Below, piece after piece: positions 30,229 through 43,578 of a stretch of DNA of 64,000 bases. Within the stretch, counting starts at the first letter, position 1; every line of letters begins with the position of its first letter. The stretch covers positions 62,001 to 126,000 of the forward strand of contig NW_027488909.1 of NCBI RefSeq assembly GCF_050948215.1. Direction: 5' to 3'. The position numbers and the translations under genes are program-made. The notes under the pieces are model-generated. The model saw only the letters and a program-made list of their open reading frames with translations, had not been told where the DNA came from and did not search any database. The stretch comes from Halictus rubicundus. Lineage: Eukaryota; Arthropoda; Insecta; Hymenoptera; Halictidae.

Positions 30229-33200
30229 ATGCTCTATCCTATCCTATCGTCTATCCTATCCTATGCTCTATCCTATCCTCTATCCTATCCTATCAAATCC
30301 CCTATCCTATCCTCTGTCCTATCCTATCCTCTATCCTATCCTATCCTCTATCCTCTATCCTATCCTATCCTCTATCCTATCCTATCCTCTATACTATCCT
30401 ATCGTCTATCCTATCCTCTATCCTATCCTATACTCTATCCTATCCTATCCTCTATCCTCTATCCTATCCTATCCTCTATACTATCCTATCTTCTATCCTA
30501 TCCTATCCTCTATCCTATCAAATCCCCTACCCTATCCTGTGTCCTATCCTATCCTCTATCCTATCCTATATTCTATCCTATCCTATCCTCTATCCTCTAT
30601 CCTATCCTATCCTCTATCCTATCCTATCTTCTATCCTATCTTATCCTCTATCCTATCAAATCCCCTACCCTATCCTCTGTCCTATCCTATCCTCTATCCT
30701 ATCCTATGCTCTATCCTATCCTATCCTCTATCCTCTATCCTATCCTATCCTCTATCCTATCCTATCCTCTATACTATCCTATCGTCTATCCTATCCTCCA
30801 TCCTATCCTATCCTCTATCCTATCCTATGCTCTATCCTATCCTATCCTCTATCCTATCCTATCTTCTATCCTATCCTATCCTCTATCCTATCAAATCCCC
30901 TACCCTATCCTCTGTCCTATCCTATCCTCTATCCTATCCTATCCTCTATCCTATCCTATCCTCTATCCTCTATCCTATCCTATCCTCTATCCTATCCTAT
31001 CCTCTATACTATCCTATCGTCTATCCTATCCTCTATCCTATCCTATACTCTATCCTATCCTATCCTCCATCCTATCCTATCCTCAATCCTATCCTTTCCT
31101 GTATCCTATCCAATCCTGTATCCTATCCTGTCCTCTATTCTATCCTACCCTCTATCCTATCCTATCCTCTTTCCGACCCTACCCTCTATCCTATCCTATC
31201 CTCTATCCTATCCTATCGTCTATCCTATCGTGACCTCTATCCTATCCTATCCTCGTATCCTATCCTATCCTCTATCCTCTATCCTATCCTATCCTCTATC
31301 CTATGCTATCCTCTATACTATCCTATCGTCTATCCTATCCGCTATCCTATCCTATACTCTATCCTATCCTATCCTCCATCCTATCCTATCCTCAATCCTA
31401 TCCTTTCCTGTATCCTATCCAATCCTGTATCCTATCCTGTCCTCTATTCTATCCTACCCTCTATCCTATCCTATCCTCGTTCCGATCCTACCCTCTATCC
31501 TATCCTATCGTCTATCCTATCCTCTATCCTATCCTATCCTCTATCGTATCCTATCCTCTATCCTATCAAATCCCCTACTCTATCATCTGTACTATCCTAT
31601 CCTCTATCCTATCCTATCCTCTATCCTATCCTATCCTCTATCGTATCCTATCCTCTATCCTATCAAATCCCCTACTCTATCATCTGTACTATCCTATCCT
31701 CTATCCTACCCTATCCTCTATCCTATCATATCCTCTATCCTACCGTAACCTCTATCCTATCCTATCCTCTATCCTATCCTATCGTCTATCCTATCCTGTA
31801 TCCTATCCTATCCTCTATCCTATCCTATCCTCTATCCTATCCTATCTTCTATCCTATCCTATCCTCTATCCTATCAAATCCCCTACCCTATCTTCTATCC
31901 TATCCTATCCTCTATCCTATCAAATCCCCTATCCTATCCTCTATCCTATCCTATCATCTATCCTCTATCCTATCCAATCCTCTATCCTACCCTATCCTCT
32001 ATCCTATCAAATCCCCTATCTATCCTCTGTCCTATCCTATCCTCCATCCTATCCTATCCTCTATCCTATCCTATCCTCTATCCTATCAAATCCCCTACCC
32101 TATCTTCTATCCTATCCTATCCTCTATCCTATCAAATCCCCTATCCTATCCTCTATCCTATCCTATCATCTATCCTCTATCCTATCCAATCCTCTATCCT
32201 ATCCTATCCTCTATCCTATCAAATCCCCTACCCTATCCTCTGTCCTATCCTATCCTCTATCCTATCCTATCATCTATCCTATCCTATCCTATCCACTATC
32301 CTATCCTATCCTCCATCCTATCCTATCCTCTATCCTATCCTATCCTGTATCCTATCCTATCCTCTATCCTATCCTATCCTCTATCCTATCCTATCCTCTA
32401 TACTATCCTATCGTCTATCCTATCCTATCGTCTATCCTATCCTCTATCCTATCCTATACTCTATCCTATCCTATCCCCCATCCTATCCTTTCCTGTATCC
32501 TATCCAATCCTGTATCCTATCCTGTCCTCTATTCTATCCTACCCTCTATCCTATCCTATCCTCTTTCCAATCCTACCCTCTATCCTATCCTATCCTCTAT
32601 CCTACCCTATCGTCTATCCTATCCTCTATGCTATCCTATCCTCTATCCTATCCTATCCTCTATCCTATCAAATCCCCTACCCTATCATCTGTCCTATCCT
32701 ATCCTCTAACCTATCCTATCCTCTATCCTATCCTATCCTCTATCCTATCCTATCCTCTATCCTATCCTATCCTCTATCCTATCCTATCCTCTATCCTATC
32801 CTATCCTCTATCCTATCCTATCCTCTATCCTATCCTATCCTCTATCCTATCCTATCCTCTATCCTATCCTATCCTCTATCCTCTATCCTATCCTATCCTC
32901 TATACTATCCTATCCTCTATCCTATCCTATCCTCTATCCTATCAAATCCCCTATCCTATCCTCTGTCCTCTCCTATCCTCTATCCTATCCTATCCTCTAT
33001 CCTATCCTATCCTCTATCCTATCCTATCCTCTATCCTATCCTATCATCTATCCTATCCTATCTTCTATCCTATCCTATCCTCTATCCTATCCTATCCTCT
33101 ATCCTATCCTATCCTCTATCCTATCCTATCCTCTATCCTATCCTATCTTCTATCCTATCCTATCCTCTATCCTATCAAATCCCCTACCCTATCCTCTGTC

Positions 33201-35614
33201 CTATCCTATCCTCTATCCTATCCTATCATCTATCCTCTATCCTATCCAATCCTCTATCCTATCCTATCCTCTGTCCTATCAAATCCCCTATCCTATCCTC
33301 TATCCTATCCTATCCTATCCTCCATCCTATCCTATCCTCAATCCTATCCTTTCCTGTATCCTATCCAATCCTGTATCCTATCCTGTCCTCTATTCTATCC
33401 TACCCTCTATCCTATCCTATCCTCTTTCCGATCCTACCCTCTATCCTATCCTATCCTCTATCCTATCCTATCGTCTATCCTATCCTCTATCCTATCCTAT
33501 CCTCTATCCTATCCTATCCTGTATCCTATCGAATCCCCTACCCTATCATCTGTCCTATCCTATCCTCTATCCAATCCTATCCTCTATCCTATCCTATCCT
33601 CTATCCTATCCTGTCCTCTATCCTCTATCCTATACTATCCTCTATCCTATCCTACCCTCTATCCTATCCTATCGTCTATCCTATCCTCTATCTTATTCTA
33701 TCCTCTATCCTATCCTATCCTCTATCCTATCCTATCTTCTATCCTATACTATCCTCTATCCTATCAAATCCCCTATCCTATCCTATCAAATCCCCTATCC
33801 TATCCTCTATCCTATCCTATCATCTATCCTCTATCCTATCTAATCCTCTATCCTATCCTATCCTCTATCCTATCCTATCCTCTATCCTATCAAATCCCCT
33901 ACCCTATCATCTGTCCTATCCTATCCTCTATCCTATCCTATCCTCTATCCTATCCTATCCTCTATCCTATCCTATCCTCTATCCTATCCTATCCTCTATC
34001 CTATCCTATCCTCTATCCTATCCTATCCTCTATCCTATCCTATCCTCTATCCTATCCTATCCTCTATCCTATCCTATCCTCTATCCTATCCTATCCTCTA
34101 TCCTATCCTATCCTCTATCCTATCCTATCCTCTATCCTATCCTATCCTCTATCCTATCCTATCCTCTATCCTATCCTATCCTCTATCCTATCCTATCCTC
34201 TATCCTATCCTATCCTCTATCCTATCCTATCCTCTATCCTATCCTATCCTCTATCCTATCCTATCCTCTATCCTATCCTATCCTCTATCCTATCCTATCC
34301 TCTATCCTATCCTATCCTCTATCCTCTATCCTATCCTATCCTATCCTCTATACTATCCTATCCTCTATCGTATCCTATCCTCCATCCTATCAAATCCCCT
34401 ACTCTATCATCTGTACTATCCTATCCTCTATCCTATCCTATCCTCTATCCTATCCTATCCTCTATCCTATCCTATCCTCTATCCTATCCTATCCTCTATC
34501 CTATCCTATCCGCTATCCTATCCTATCCTCTATCCTATCCTATCCTCTATCCTATCCTATCCTCTATCCTATCCTATCCTCTATCCTCTATCCTATCCTA
34601 TCCTATCCTCTATACTATCCTATCCTCTATCCTATCCTATCTTCTATCCTATCCTATCCTCTATCCTATCCTATCCTCTATCCTATCCTATCATCTATCC
34701 TATCCTATCTTCTATCCTATCCTATCCTCTATCCTATCCTATCCTCTATCCCATCCTGTCCTCTATCCTATCCTATCTTCTATCCTATCCTATCCTCTAT
34801 CCTATCAAATCCCCTACCCTATCCTCTATCCTATCCTATCCTCTATCCTATCCTATCCTCTATCCTATCCTATCCTCTATCCTATCCTATCCTCTATCCT
34901 ATCCTATCCTCTATCCTATCCTATCCTCTATCCTATCCTATCCTCTATCCTATCCTATCCTCTATCCTATCCTATCCTCTATCCTATCCTATCCTCTATC
35001 CTATCCTATCCTCTATCCTCTATCCTATCCTACCCTATCCTCTATACTATCCTATCCTCTATCCTATCCTATCTTCTATCCTATCCTATCCTCTATCCTA
35101 TCCTATCCTCTATCCTCTATCCTATCCTATCCTCTATCCTATCCTATCCTCTATCCTATCCTATCCTCTATCCTATCCTATCCTGTATCCTATCCTATCC
35201 TCTATCCTCTATCCTATCCTATCCTCTATACTATCCTATCCTCTATCCTATCCTATCTTCTATCCTATCCTATCCTCTATCCTATCCTATCCTCTATCCT
35301 ATCCTATCCTCTATCCTATCCTATCCTCTATCCTCTATCCTATCCTATCCTCTATCCTATCCTATCCTCTATCCTATCCTATCCTCTATCCTATCCTATC
35401 CTCTATCCTATCCTATCCTCTATCCTATCCTATCCTCTATCATCTATCCTATCCTATCTTCTATCCTATCCTATCCTCTATCCTATCCTATCCTCTATCC
35501 TATCCTATCCCCTATCCTATCCTATCCTCTATCCTATCCTATCCTCTATCCTCTATCCTATCCTATCTTCTATCCTATCCTATCCTCTATCCTATCCTAT
35601 CCTCTATCCTATCC
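30229..35614 (+). repeat. Higher-order copy B (about 5.39 kb)
   Basis: Bounded by the marker TATGCTCTATCCTATCC with a second TATGCTC about 34 bp later, found at 30229, 35615 and 41347 and followed each time by TATCAAATCCCC. A second marker, TCTATCATCT, lies at 30049, 35436 and 41151, giving shifts of 5387 and 5715. Copy B matches copy A over most of its length. Confidence 0.75.
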
Positions 35615-38600
35615 TATGCTCTATCCTATCCTATCGTCTATCCTATCCTATGCTCTATCCTATCCTCTATCCTATCCTATCAAATCCCCTATCCTATCCT
35701 CTGTCCTATCCTATCCTCTGTCCTATCCTATCCTCTATCCTTTCCTATCCTCTATCCTATCCTATCCTCTATCCTATCCTATCATCTATCCTATCCTATC
35801 CTCTTTCCGATCCTAACCTCTATCCTATCCTATCCTCTATCCTATCCTATCCTCTATACTATCCTATCCTCTATCCTATCCTATCTTCTATCCTATCCTA
35901 TCCTCTATCCTATCCTATCCTCTATCCTATCCTATCCTCTATCCTATCAAATCCCCTACCCTATCATCTGTCCTATCCTATCCTCTATCCTATCATATCC
36001 TCTATCCTATCCTATCCTCTATCCTATCCTATCCTCTATCCTATCCTATCCTCTATCCTATCCTATCCTCTATCCTATCCTATCCTCTATCCTATCCTAT
36101 CCTCTATCCTATCCTATCCTCTATCCTATCCTATCCTCTATCCTATCCTATCCTCTATCCTATCCTATCCTCTATCCTATCCTATCCTCTATCCTATCCT
36201 ATCCTCTATCCTATCCTATCCTCTATCCTATCCTATCCTCTATCCTATCCTATCCTCTATCCTATCCTATCCTCTATCCTCTATCCTATCCTATCCTATC
36301 CTCTATCCTATCCTATCCTATCTTCTATCCTATCCTATCCTCTATCCTATCCTATCCTCTATCCTATCCTATCATCTATCCTATCCTATCTTCTATCCTA
36401 TCCTATCCTCTATCCTATCCTATCTCCTGTCCTCTATCCTATCCTATCTTCTATCCTATCCTATCCTCTATCCTATCAAATCCCCTACCCTATCCTCTGT
36501 CCTATCCTATCCTCTATCCTATCCTATCCTCTATCCTATCCTATCCTCTATCCTATCCTATCCTCTATCCTATCCTATCCTCTATCCTATCCTATCCTCT
36601 ATCCTATCCTATCCTCTATCCTATCCTATCCTCTATCCTATCCTATCCTCTATCCTCTATCCTATCCTATCCTCTATACTATCCTATCCTCTATCCTATC
36701 CTATCTTCTATCCTATCCTATCATCTATCCTATCCTATCCTCTATCCTATCCTATCCTCTATCCTATCCTATCCTCTATCCTATCCTATCCTCTATCCTA
36801 TCCTATCCTCTATCCTATCCTATCCTCTATCCTATCCTATCCTCTATCCTATCCTATCCTCTATCCTATCCTATCCTCTATCCTATCCTATCCTCTATCC
36901 TATCCTATCCTCTATCCTATCCTATCCTCTATCCTATCCTATCCTCTATCCTATCCTATCCTCTATCCTATCCTATCCTCTATCCTATCCTATCCTCTAT
37001 CCTATCCTATCCTCTATCCTATCCTATCCTCTATCCTATCCTATCCTCTATCCTATCCTATCCTCTATCCTATCCTATCCTCTATCCTCTATCCTATCCT
37101 ATCCTCTATACTATCCTATCCTCTATCCTATCCTATCCTCTATCCTATCAAATCCCTATCCTATCCTCTGTCCTATCCTATCCTCTATCCTATCCTATCC
37201 TCTATCCTATCCTATCCTCTATCCTATCCTATCCTCTATCCTATCCTATCATCTATCCTATCCTATCTTCTATCCTATCCTATCCTCTATCCTATCCTAT
37301 CCTCTATCCTATCCTATCCTCTATCCTATCCTATCTTCTAACCTATCCTATCCTCTATCCTATCAAATCCCCTACCCTATCCTCTGTCCTATCCTATCCT
37401 CTATCCTATCCTATCATCTATCCTCTATCCTATCCAATCCTCTATCCTATCCTATCCTCTGTCCTATCAAATCCCCTATCCTATCCTCTATCCTATCCTA
37501 TCCTATCCTCCATCCTATCCTATCCTCAATCCTATCCTTTCCTGTATCCTATCCAATCCTGTATCCTATCCTGTCCTCTATTCTATCCTACCCTCTATCC
37601 TATCCTATCCTCTTTCCGATCCTACCCTCTATCCTATCCTATCCTCTATCCTCTATCCTATCCAATCCTCTATCCTATCCTATCCTCTGTCCTATCAAAT
37701 CCCCTATCCTATCCTCTATCCTATCCTATCCTATCCTCCATCCTATCCTATCCTCAATCCTATCCTTTCCTGTATCCTATCCAATCCTGTATCCTATCCT
37801 GTCCTCTATTTTATCCTACCCTCTATCCTATCCTATCCTCTTTCCGATCCTACCCTCTATCCTATCCTATCCTCTATCCTATCCTATCGTCTATCCTATC
37901 CTCTATCCTATCCTATCCTCTATCCTATCCTATCCTGTATCCTATCGAATCCCCTACCCTATCATCTGTCCTATCCTATCCTCTATCCAATCCTATCCTC
38001 TATCCTATCCTATCCTCTATCCTATCCTGTCCTCTATCCTCTATCCTATACTATCCTCTATCCTATCCTACCCTCTATCCTATCCTATCGTCTATCCTAT
38101 CCTCTATCTTATTCTATCCTCTATCCTATCCTATCCTCTATCCTATCCTATCTTCTATCCTATACTATCCTCTATCCTATCAAATCCCCTATCCTATCCT
38201 ATCAAATCCCCTATCCTATCCTCTATCCTATCCTATCATCTATCCTCTATCCTATCTAATCCTCTATCCTATCCTATCCTCTATCCTATCCTATCCTCTA
38301 TCCTATCAAATCCCCTACCCTATCATCTGTCCTATCCTATCCTCTATCCTATCCTATCCTCTGTCCTATCCTATCCTCTATCCTATCCTATCCTCTATCC
38401 TATCCTATCCTCTATCCTATCCTATCCTCTATCCTATCCTATCATCTATCCTATCCTATCTTCTATCCTATCCTATCCTCTATCCTATCCTATCCTCTAT
38501 CCTATCCTATCCTCTATCCTATCCTATCTTCTATCCTATCCTATCCTCTATCCTATCAAATCCCCTACCCTATCCTCTGTCCTATCCTATCCTCTATCCT

Positions 38601-41347
38601 ATCCTATCATCTATCCTCTATCCTATCCAATCCTCTATCCTATCCTATCCTCTGTCCTATCAAATCCCCTATCCTATCCTCTATCCTATCCTATCCTATC
38701 CTCCATCCTATCCTATCCTCAATCCTATCCTTTCCTGTATCCTATCCAATCCTGTATCCTATCCTGTCCTCTATTCTATCCTACCCTCTATCCTATCCTA
38801 TCCTCTTTCCGATCCTACCCTCTATCCTATCCTATCCTCTATCCTATCCTATCGTCTATCCTATCCTCAATCCTATCCTTTCCTGTATCCTATCCAATCC
38901 TGTATCCTATCCTGTCCTCTATTCTATCCTACCCTCTATCCTATCCTATCCTCTTTCCGATCCTACCCTCTATCCTATCCTATCCTCTATCCTCTATCCT
39001 ATCCAATCCTCTATCCTATCCTATCCTCTATCCTATCAAATCCCCTATCCTATCCTATCAAATCCCCTATCCTATCCTCTATCCTATCCTATCATCTATC
39101 CTCTATCCTATCTAATCCTCTATCCTATCCTATCCTCTATCCTATCCTATCCTCTATCCTATCAAATCCCCTACCCTATCATCTGTCCTATCCTATCCTC
39201 TATCCTATCCTATCCTCTATCCTATCCTATCCTCTATCCTATCCTATCCTCTATCCTATCCTATCCTCTATCCTATCCTATCCTCTATCCTATCCTATCC
39301 TCTATCCTATCCTATCCTCTATCCTATCCTATCCTCTATCCTATCCTATCCTCTATCCTATCCTATCCTCTATCCTATCCTATCCTCTATCCTATCCTAT
39401 CCTCTATCCTATCCTATCCTCTATCCTATCCTATCCTCTATCCTATCCTATCCTCTATCCTATCCTATCCTCTATCCTATCCTATCCTCTATCCTATCCT
39501 ATCCTCTATCCTATCCTATCCTCTATCCTATCCTATCCTATCCTCTATACTATCCTATCCTCTATCCTATCCTATCTTCTATCCTATCCTATCCTCTATC
39601 CTATCCTATCCTCTATCCTATCCTATCATCTATCCTATCCTATCTTCTATCCTATCCTATCCTCTATCCTATCCTATCCTCTATCCTATCCTGTCCTCTA
39701 TCCTATCCTATCTTCTATCCTATCCTATCCTCTATCCTATCAAATCCCCTACCCTATCCTCTGTCCTATCCTATCCTCTATCCTATCCTATCCTCTATCC
39801 TATCCTATCCTCTATCCTATCCTATCCTCTATCCTATCCTATCCTCTATCCTATCCTATCCTCTATCCTATCCTATCCTCTATCCTATCCTATCCTCTAT
39901 CCTATCCTATCCTCTATCCTATCCTATCCTCTATCCTATCCTATCCTATCCTCTATACTATCCTATCCTCTATCCTATCCTATCTTCTATCCTATCCTAT
40001 CCTCTATCCTATCCTATCCTCTATCCTATCCTATCATCTATCCTATCCTATCTTCTATCCTATCCTATCCTCTATCCTATCCTATCCTCTATCCTATCCT
40101 ATCCTCTATCCTATCCTATCCTCTATCCTATCCTATCCTCTATCCTATCCTATCCTCTATCCTATCCTATCCTCTATCCTATCCTATCCTCTATCCTATC
40201 CTATCCTCTATCCTATCCTATCCTCTATCCTATCCTATCCTATCCTCTATACTATCCTATCCTCTATCCTATCCTATCCTCTATCCTATCCTATCCTCTA
40301 TCCTATCCTATCCTCTATCCTATCCTATCATCTATCCTATCCTATCGTCTATCCTATCCTATCCTCTATCCTATCCTATCCTCTATCCTATCCTATCCTC
40401 TATCCTATCCTATCCTCTATCCTATCCTATCCTCTATCCTATCCTATCCTCTGTCCTATCCTATCCTCTATCCTATCCTATCCTCTATCCTATCCTATCC
40501 TCTATCCTATCCTATCCTCTATCCTATCCTATCCTCTATCCTATCCTATCCTCTATCCTATCCTATCCTCTATCCTATCCTATCCTATCCTCTATACTAT
40601 CCTATCCTCTATCCTATCCTATCTTCTATCCTATCCTATCCTCTATCCTATCCTATCCTCTATCCTATCCTATCATCTATCCTATCCTATCTTCTATCCT
40701 ATCCTATCCTCTATCCTATCCTATCCTCTATCCTATCCTGTCCTCTATCCTATCCTATCTTCTATCCTATCCTATCCTCTATCCTATCAAATCCCCTACC
40801 CTATCCTCTGTCCTATCCTATCCTCTATCCTATCCTATCCTCTATCCTATCCTATCCTCTATCCTATCCTATCCTCTATCCTATCCTATCCTCTATCCTC
40901 TATCCTATCCTATCCTCTATCCTATCCTATCCTCTATCCTATCCTATCCTCTATCCTATCCTATCCTCTATCCTCTATCCTATCCTATCCTCTATACTAT
41001 CCTATCCTCTATCCTATCCTATCTTCTATCCTATCCTATCCTCTATCCTATCCTATCCTCTATCCTATCCTATCCTCTATCCTCTATCCTATCCTATCCT
41101 CTATCCTATCCTATCCTCTATCCTATCCTATCCTCTATCCTATCCTATCCTCTATCATCTATCCTATCCTATCTTCTATCCTATCCTATCCTCTATCCTA
41201 TCCTATCCTCTATCCTATCCTATCCTCTATCCTATCCTATCCTCTATCCTATCCTATCCTCTATCCTATCCTATCCTCTATCCTCTATCCTATCCTATCT
41301 TCTATCCTATCCTATCCTCTATCCTATCCTATCCTCTATCCTATCAT
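35615..41347 (+). repeat. Higher-order copy C (about 5.73 kb)
   Basis: Lies between two occurrences of the double TATGCTC marker. It shares its ends and many cassettes with copy B but differs inside. It contains a 228-bp tandem duplication of the TCCTCAAT cassette (37523 and 37751) and long runs of pure 17-bp units. A fourth copy begins at 41,348 but loses similarity within a few hundred bases to kilobases. Confidence 0.65.
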
Positions 41348-43578
41348 ATGCTCTATCCTATCCTATCGTCTATCCTATCCTATGCTCTATCCTATCCTCT
41401 ATCCTATCCTATCAAATCCCCTATCCTATCCTCTGTCCTATCCTATCCTCTGTCCTATCCTATCCTCTGTCCTTTCCTATCCTCTATCCTATCCTATCCT
41501 CTATCCTATCCTATCATCTATCCTATCCTATCCTCTTTCCGATCCTAACGTCTATCCTATCCTATCCTCTATCCTATCCTATCGTCTATCCTCTATCCTA
41601 TCCTATCCTATCCTCTATACTATCCTATCCTCTATCCTATCCTATCTTCTATCCTATCCTATCCTCTATCCTATCCTATCCTCTATCCTATCCTATCCTC
41701 TATCCTATCAAATCCCCTACCCTATCATCTGTCCTATCCTATCCTCTATCCTATCCTATCCTCTATCCTATCCTATCCTCTATCCTATCCTATCCTCTAT
41801 CCTATCCTATCCTCTATCCTATCCTATCCTCTATCCTATCCTATCCTCTATCCTATCCTATCCTCTATCCTATCCTATCCTCTATCCTATCCTATCCTCT
41901 ATCCTATCCTATCCTCTATCCTATCCTATCCTCTATCCTATCCTATCCTCTATCCTATCCTATCCTCTATCCTATCCTATCCTCTATCCTATCCTATCCT
42001 CTATCCTATCCTATCCTCTATCCTCTATCCTATCCTATCCTATCCTCTATACTATCCTATCCTCTATCCTATCCTATCTTCTATCCTATCCTATCCTCTA
42101 TCCTATCCTATCCTCTATCCTATCCTATCATCTATCCTATCCTATCTTCTATCCTATCCTATCCTCTATCCTATCCTATCCTCTATCCTATCCTGTCCTC
42201 TATCCTATCCTATCTTCTATCCTATCCTATCCTCTATCCTATCAAATCCCCTACCCTATCCTCTGTCCTATCCTATCCTCTATCCTATCCTATCCTCTAT
42301 CCTATCCTATCCTCTATCCTATCCTATCCTCTATCCTATCGTATCCTCTATCCTATCCTATCCTCTATCCTATCCTATCCTCTATCCTCTATCCTATCCT
42401 ATCCTCTATACTATCCTATCCTCTATCCTATCCTATCTTCTATCCTATCCTATCATCTATCCTATCCTATCCTCTATCCTATCCTATCCTCTATCCTCTA
42501 TCCTATCCTATCCTCTATCCTATCCTATCCTCTATCCTATCCTATCCTCTATCCTATCCTATCCTCTATCCTCTATCCTATCCTATCCTCTATCCTATCC
42601 TATCCTCTATCATCTATCCTATCCTATCTTCTATCCTATCCTATCCTCTATCCTATCCTATCCTCTATCCTATCCTATCCTCTATCCTATCCTATCCTCT
42701 ATCCTATCCTATCCTCTATCCTATCCTATCCTCTATCCTATCCTATCCTCTATCCTATCCTATCTTCTATCCTATCCTATCCTCTATCCTATCAAATCCC
42801 CTACCCTATCCTCTGTCCTATCCTATCCTCTATCCTATCCTATCCTCTATCCTATCCTATCCTCTATCCTATCCTATTCTCTATCCTATCCTATCCTCTA
42901 TCCTATCAAATCCCCTATCCTATCCTCTGTCCTATCCTATCCTCTATCCTATCGTAACCTCTATCCTATCCTATCCTCTATCCTATCCTATCGTCTATCC
43001 TATCCTCAATCCTATCCTATCCTCTATCCTATCCTATCCTCTATCCAATCCTATCTTCTATCCTATCCTATCCTCTATCCTATCAAATCCCCTACCCCAT
43101 CCTCTGTCCTATCCTATCCTCTATCCTCTATCCTATCCAATCCTCTATCCTATCCTATCCTCTATCCTATCAAATCCCCTATCCTGTCCTCTGTCCTATC
43201 CTATCCTCTATCCCATCCTATCCTCTATCCTATCCTATCCTCTATCCTATCCTATCCTCTATCCTATCCAATCGTCTATCCTATCCTCTATCCTATCCTA
43301 TCCTCTATCCTATCCTATCTTCTATCCTATCCTATCCTCTATCCTATCAAATCCCCTACCCTATCCTCTGTCCTATCCTATCCTCTATCCTATCCTATCG
43401 TATATCCTATCCTCTATCCTATCCTATCCTCTATCCTATCCTATCCTCCATCCTATCCTATCCTCAATCCTATCCTTTCCTGTATCCTATCCAATCCTGT
43501 ATCCTATCCTGTCCTCTATACAATCCTATCCTCTATCCTATCCTATCCTCTATTCTATCTTATCCTCTATCCTATCCA

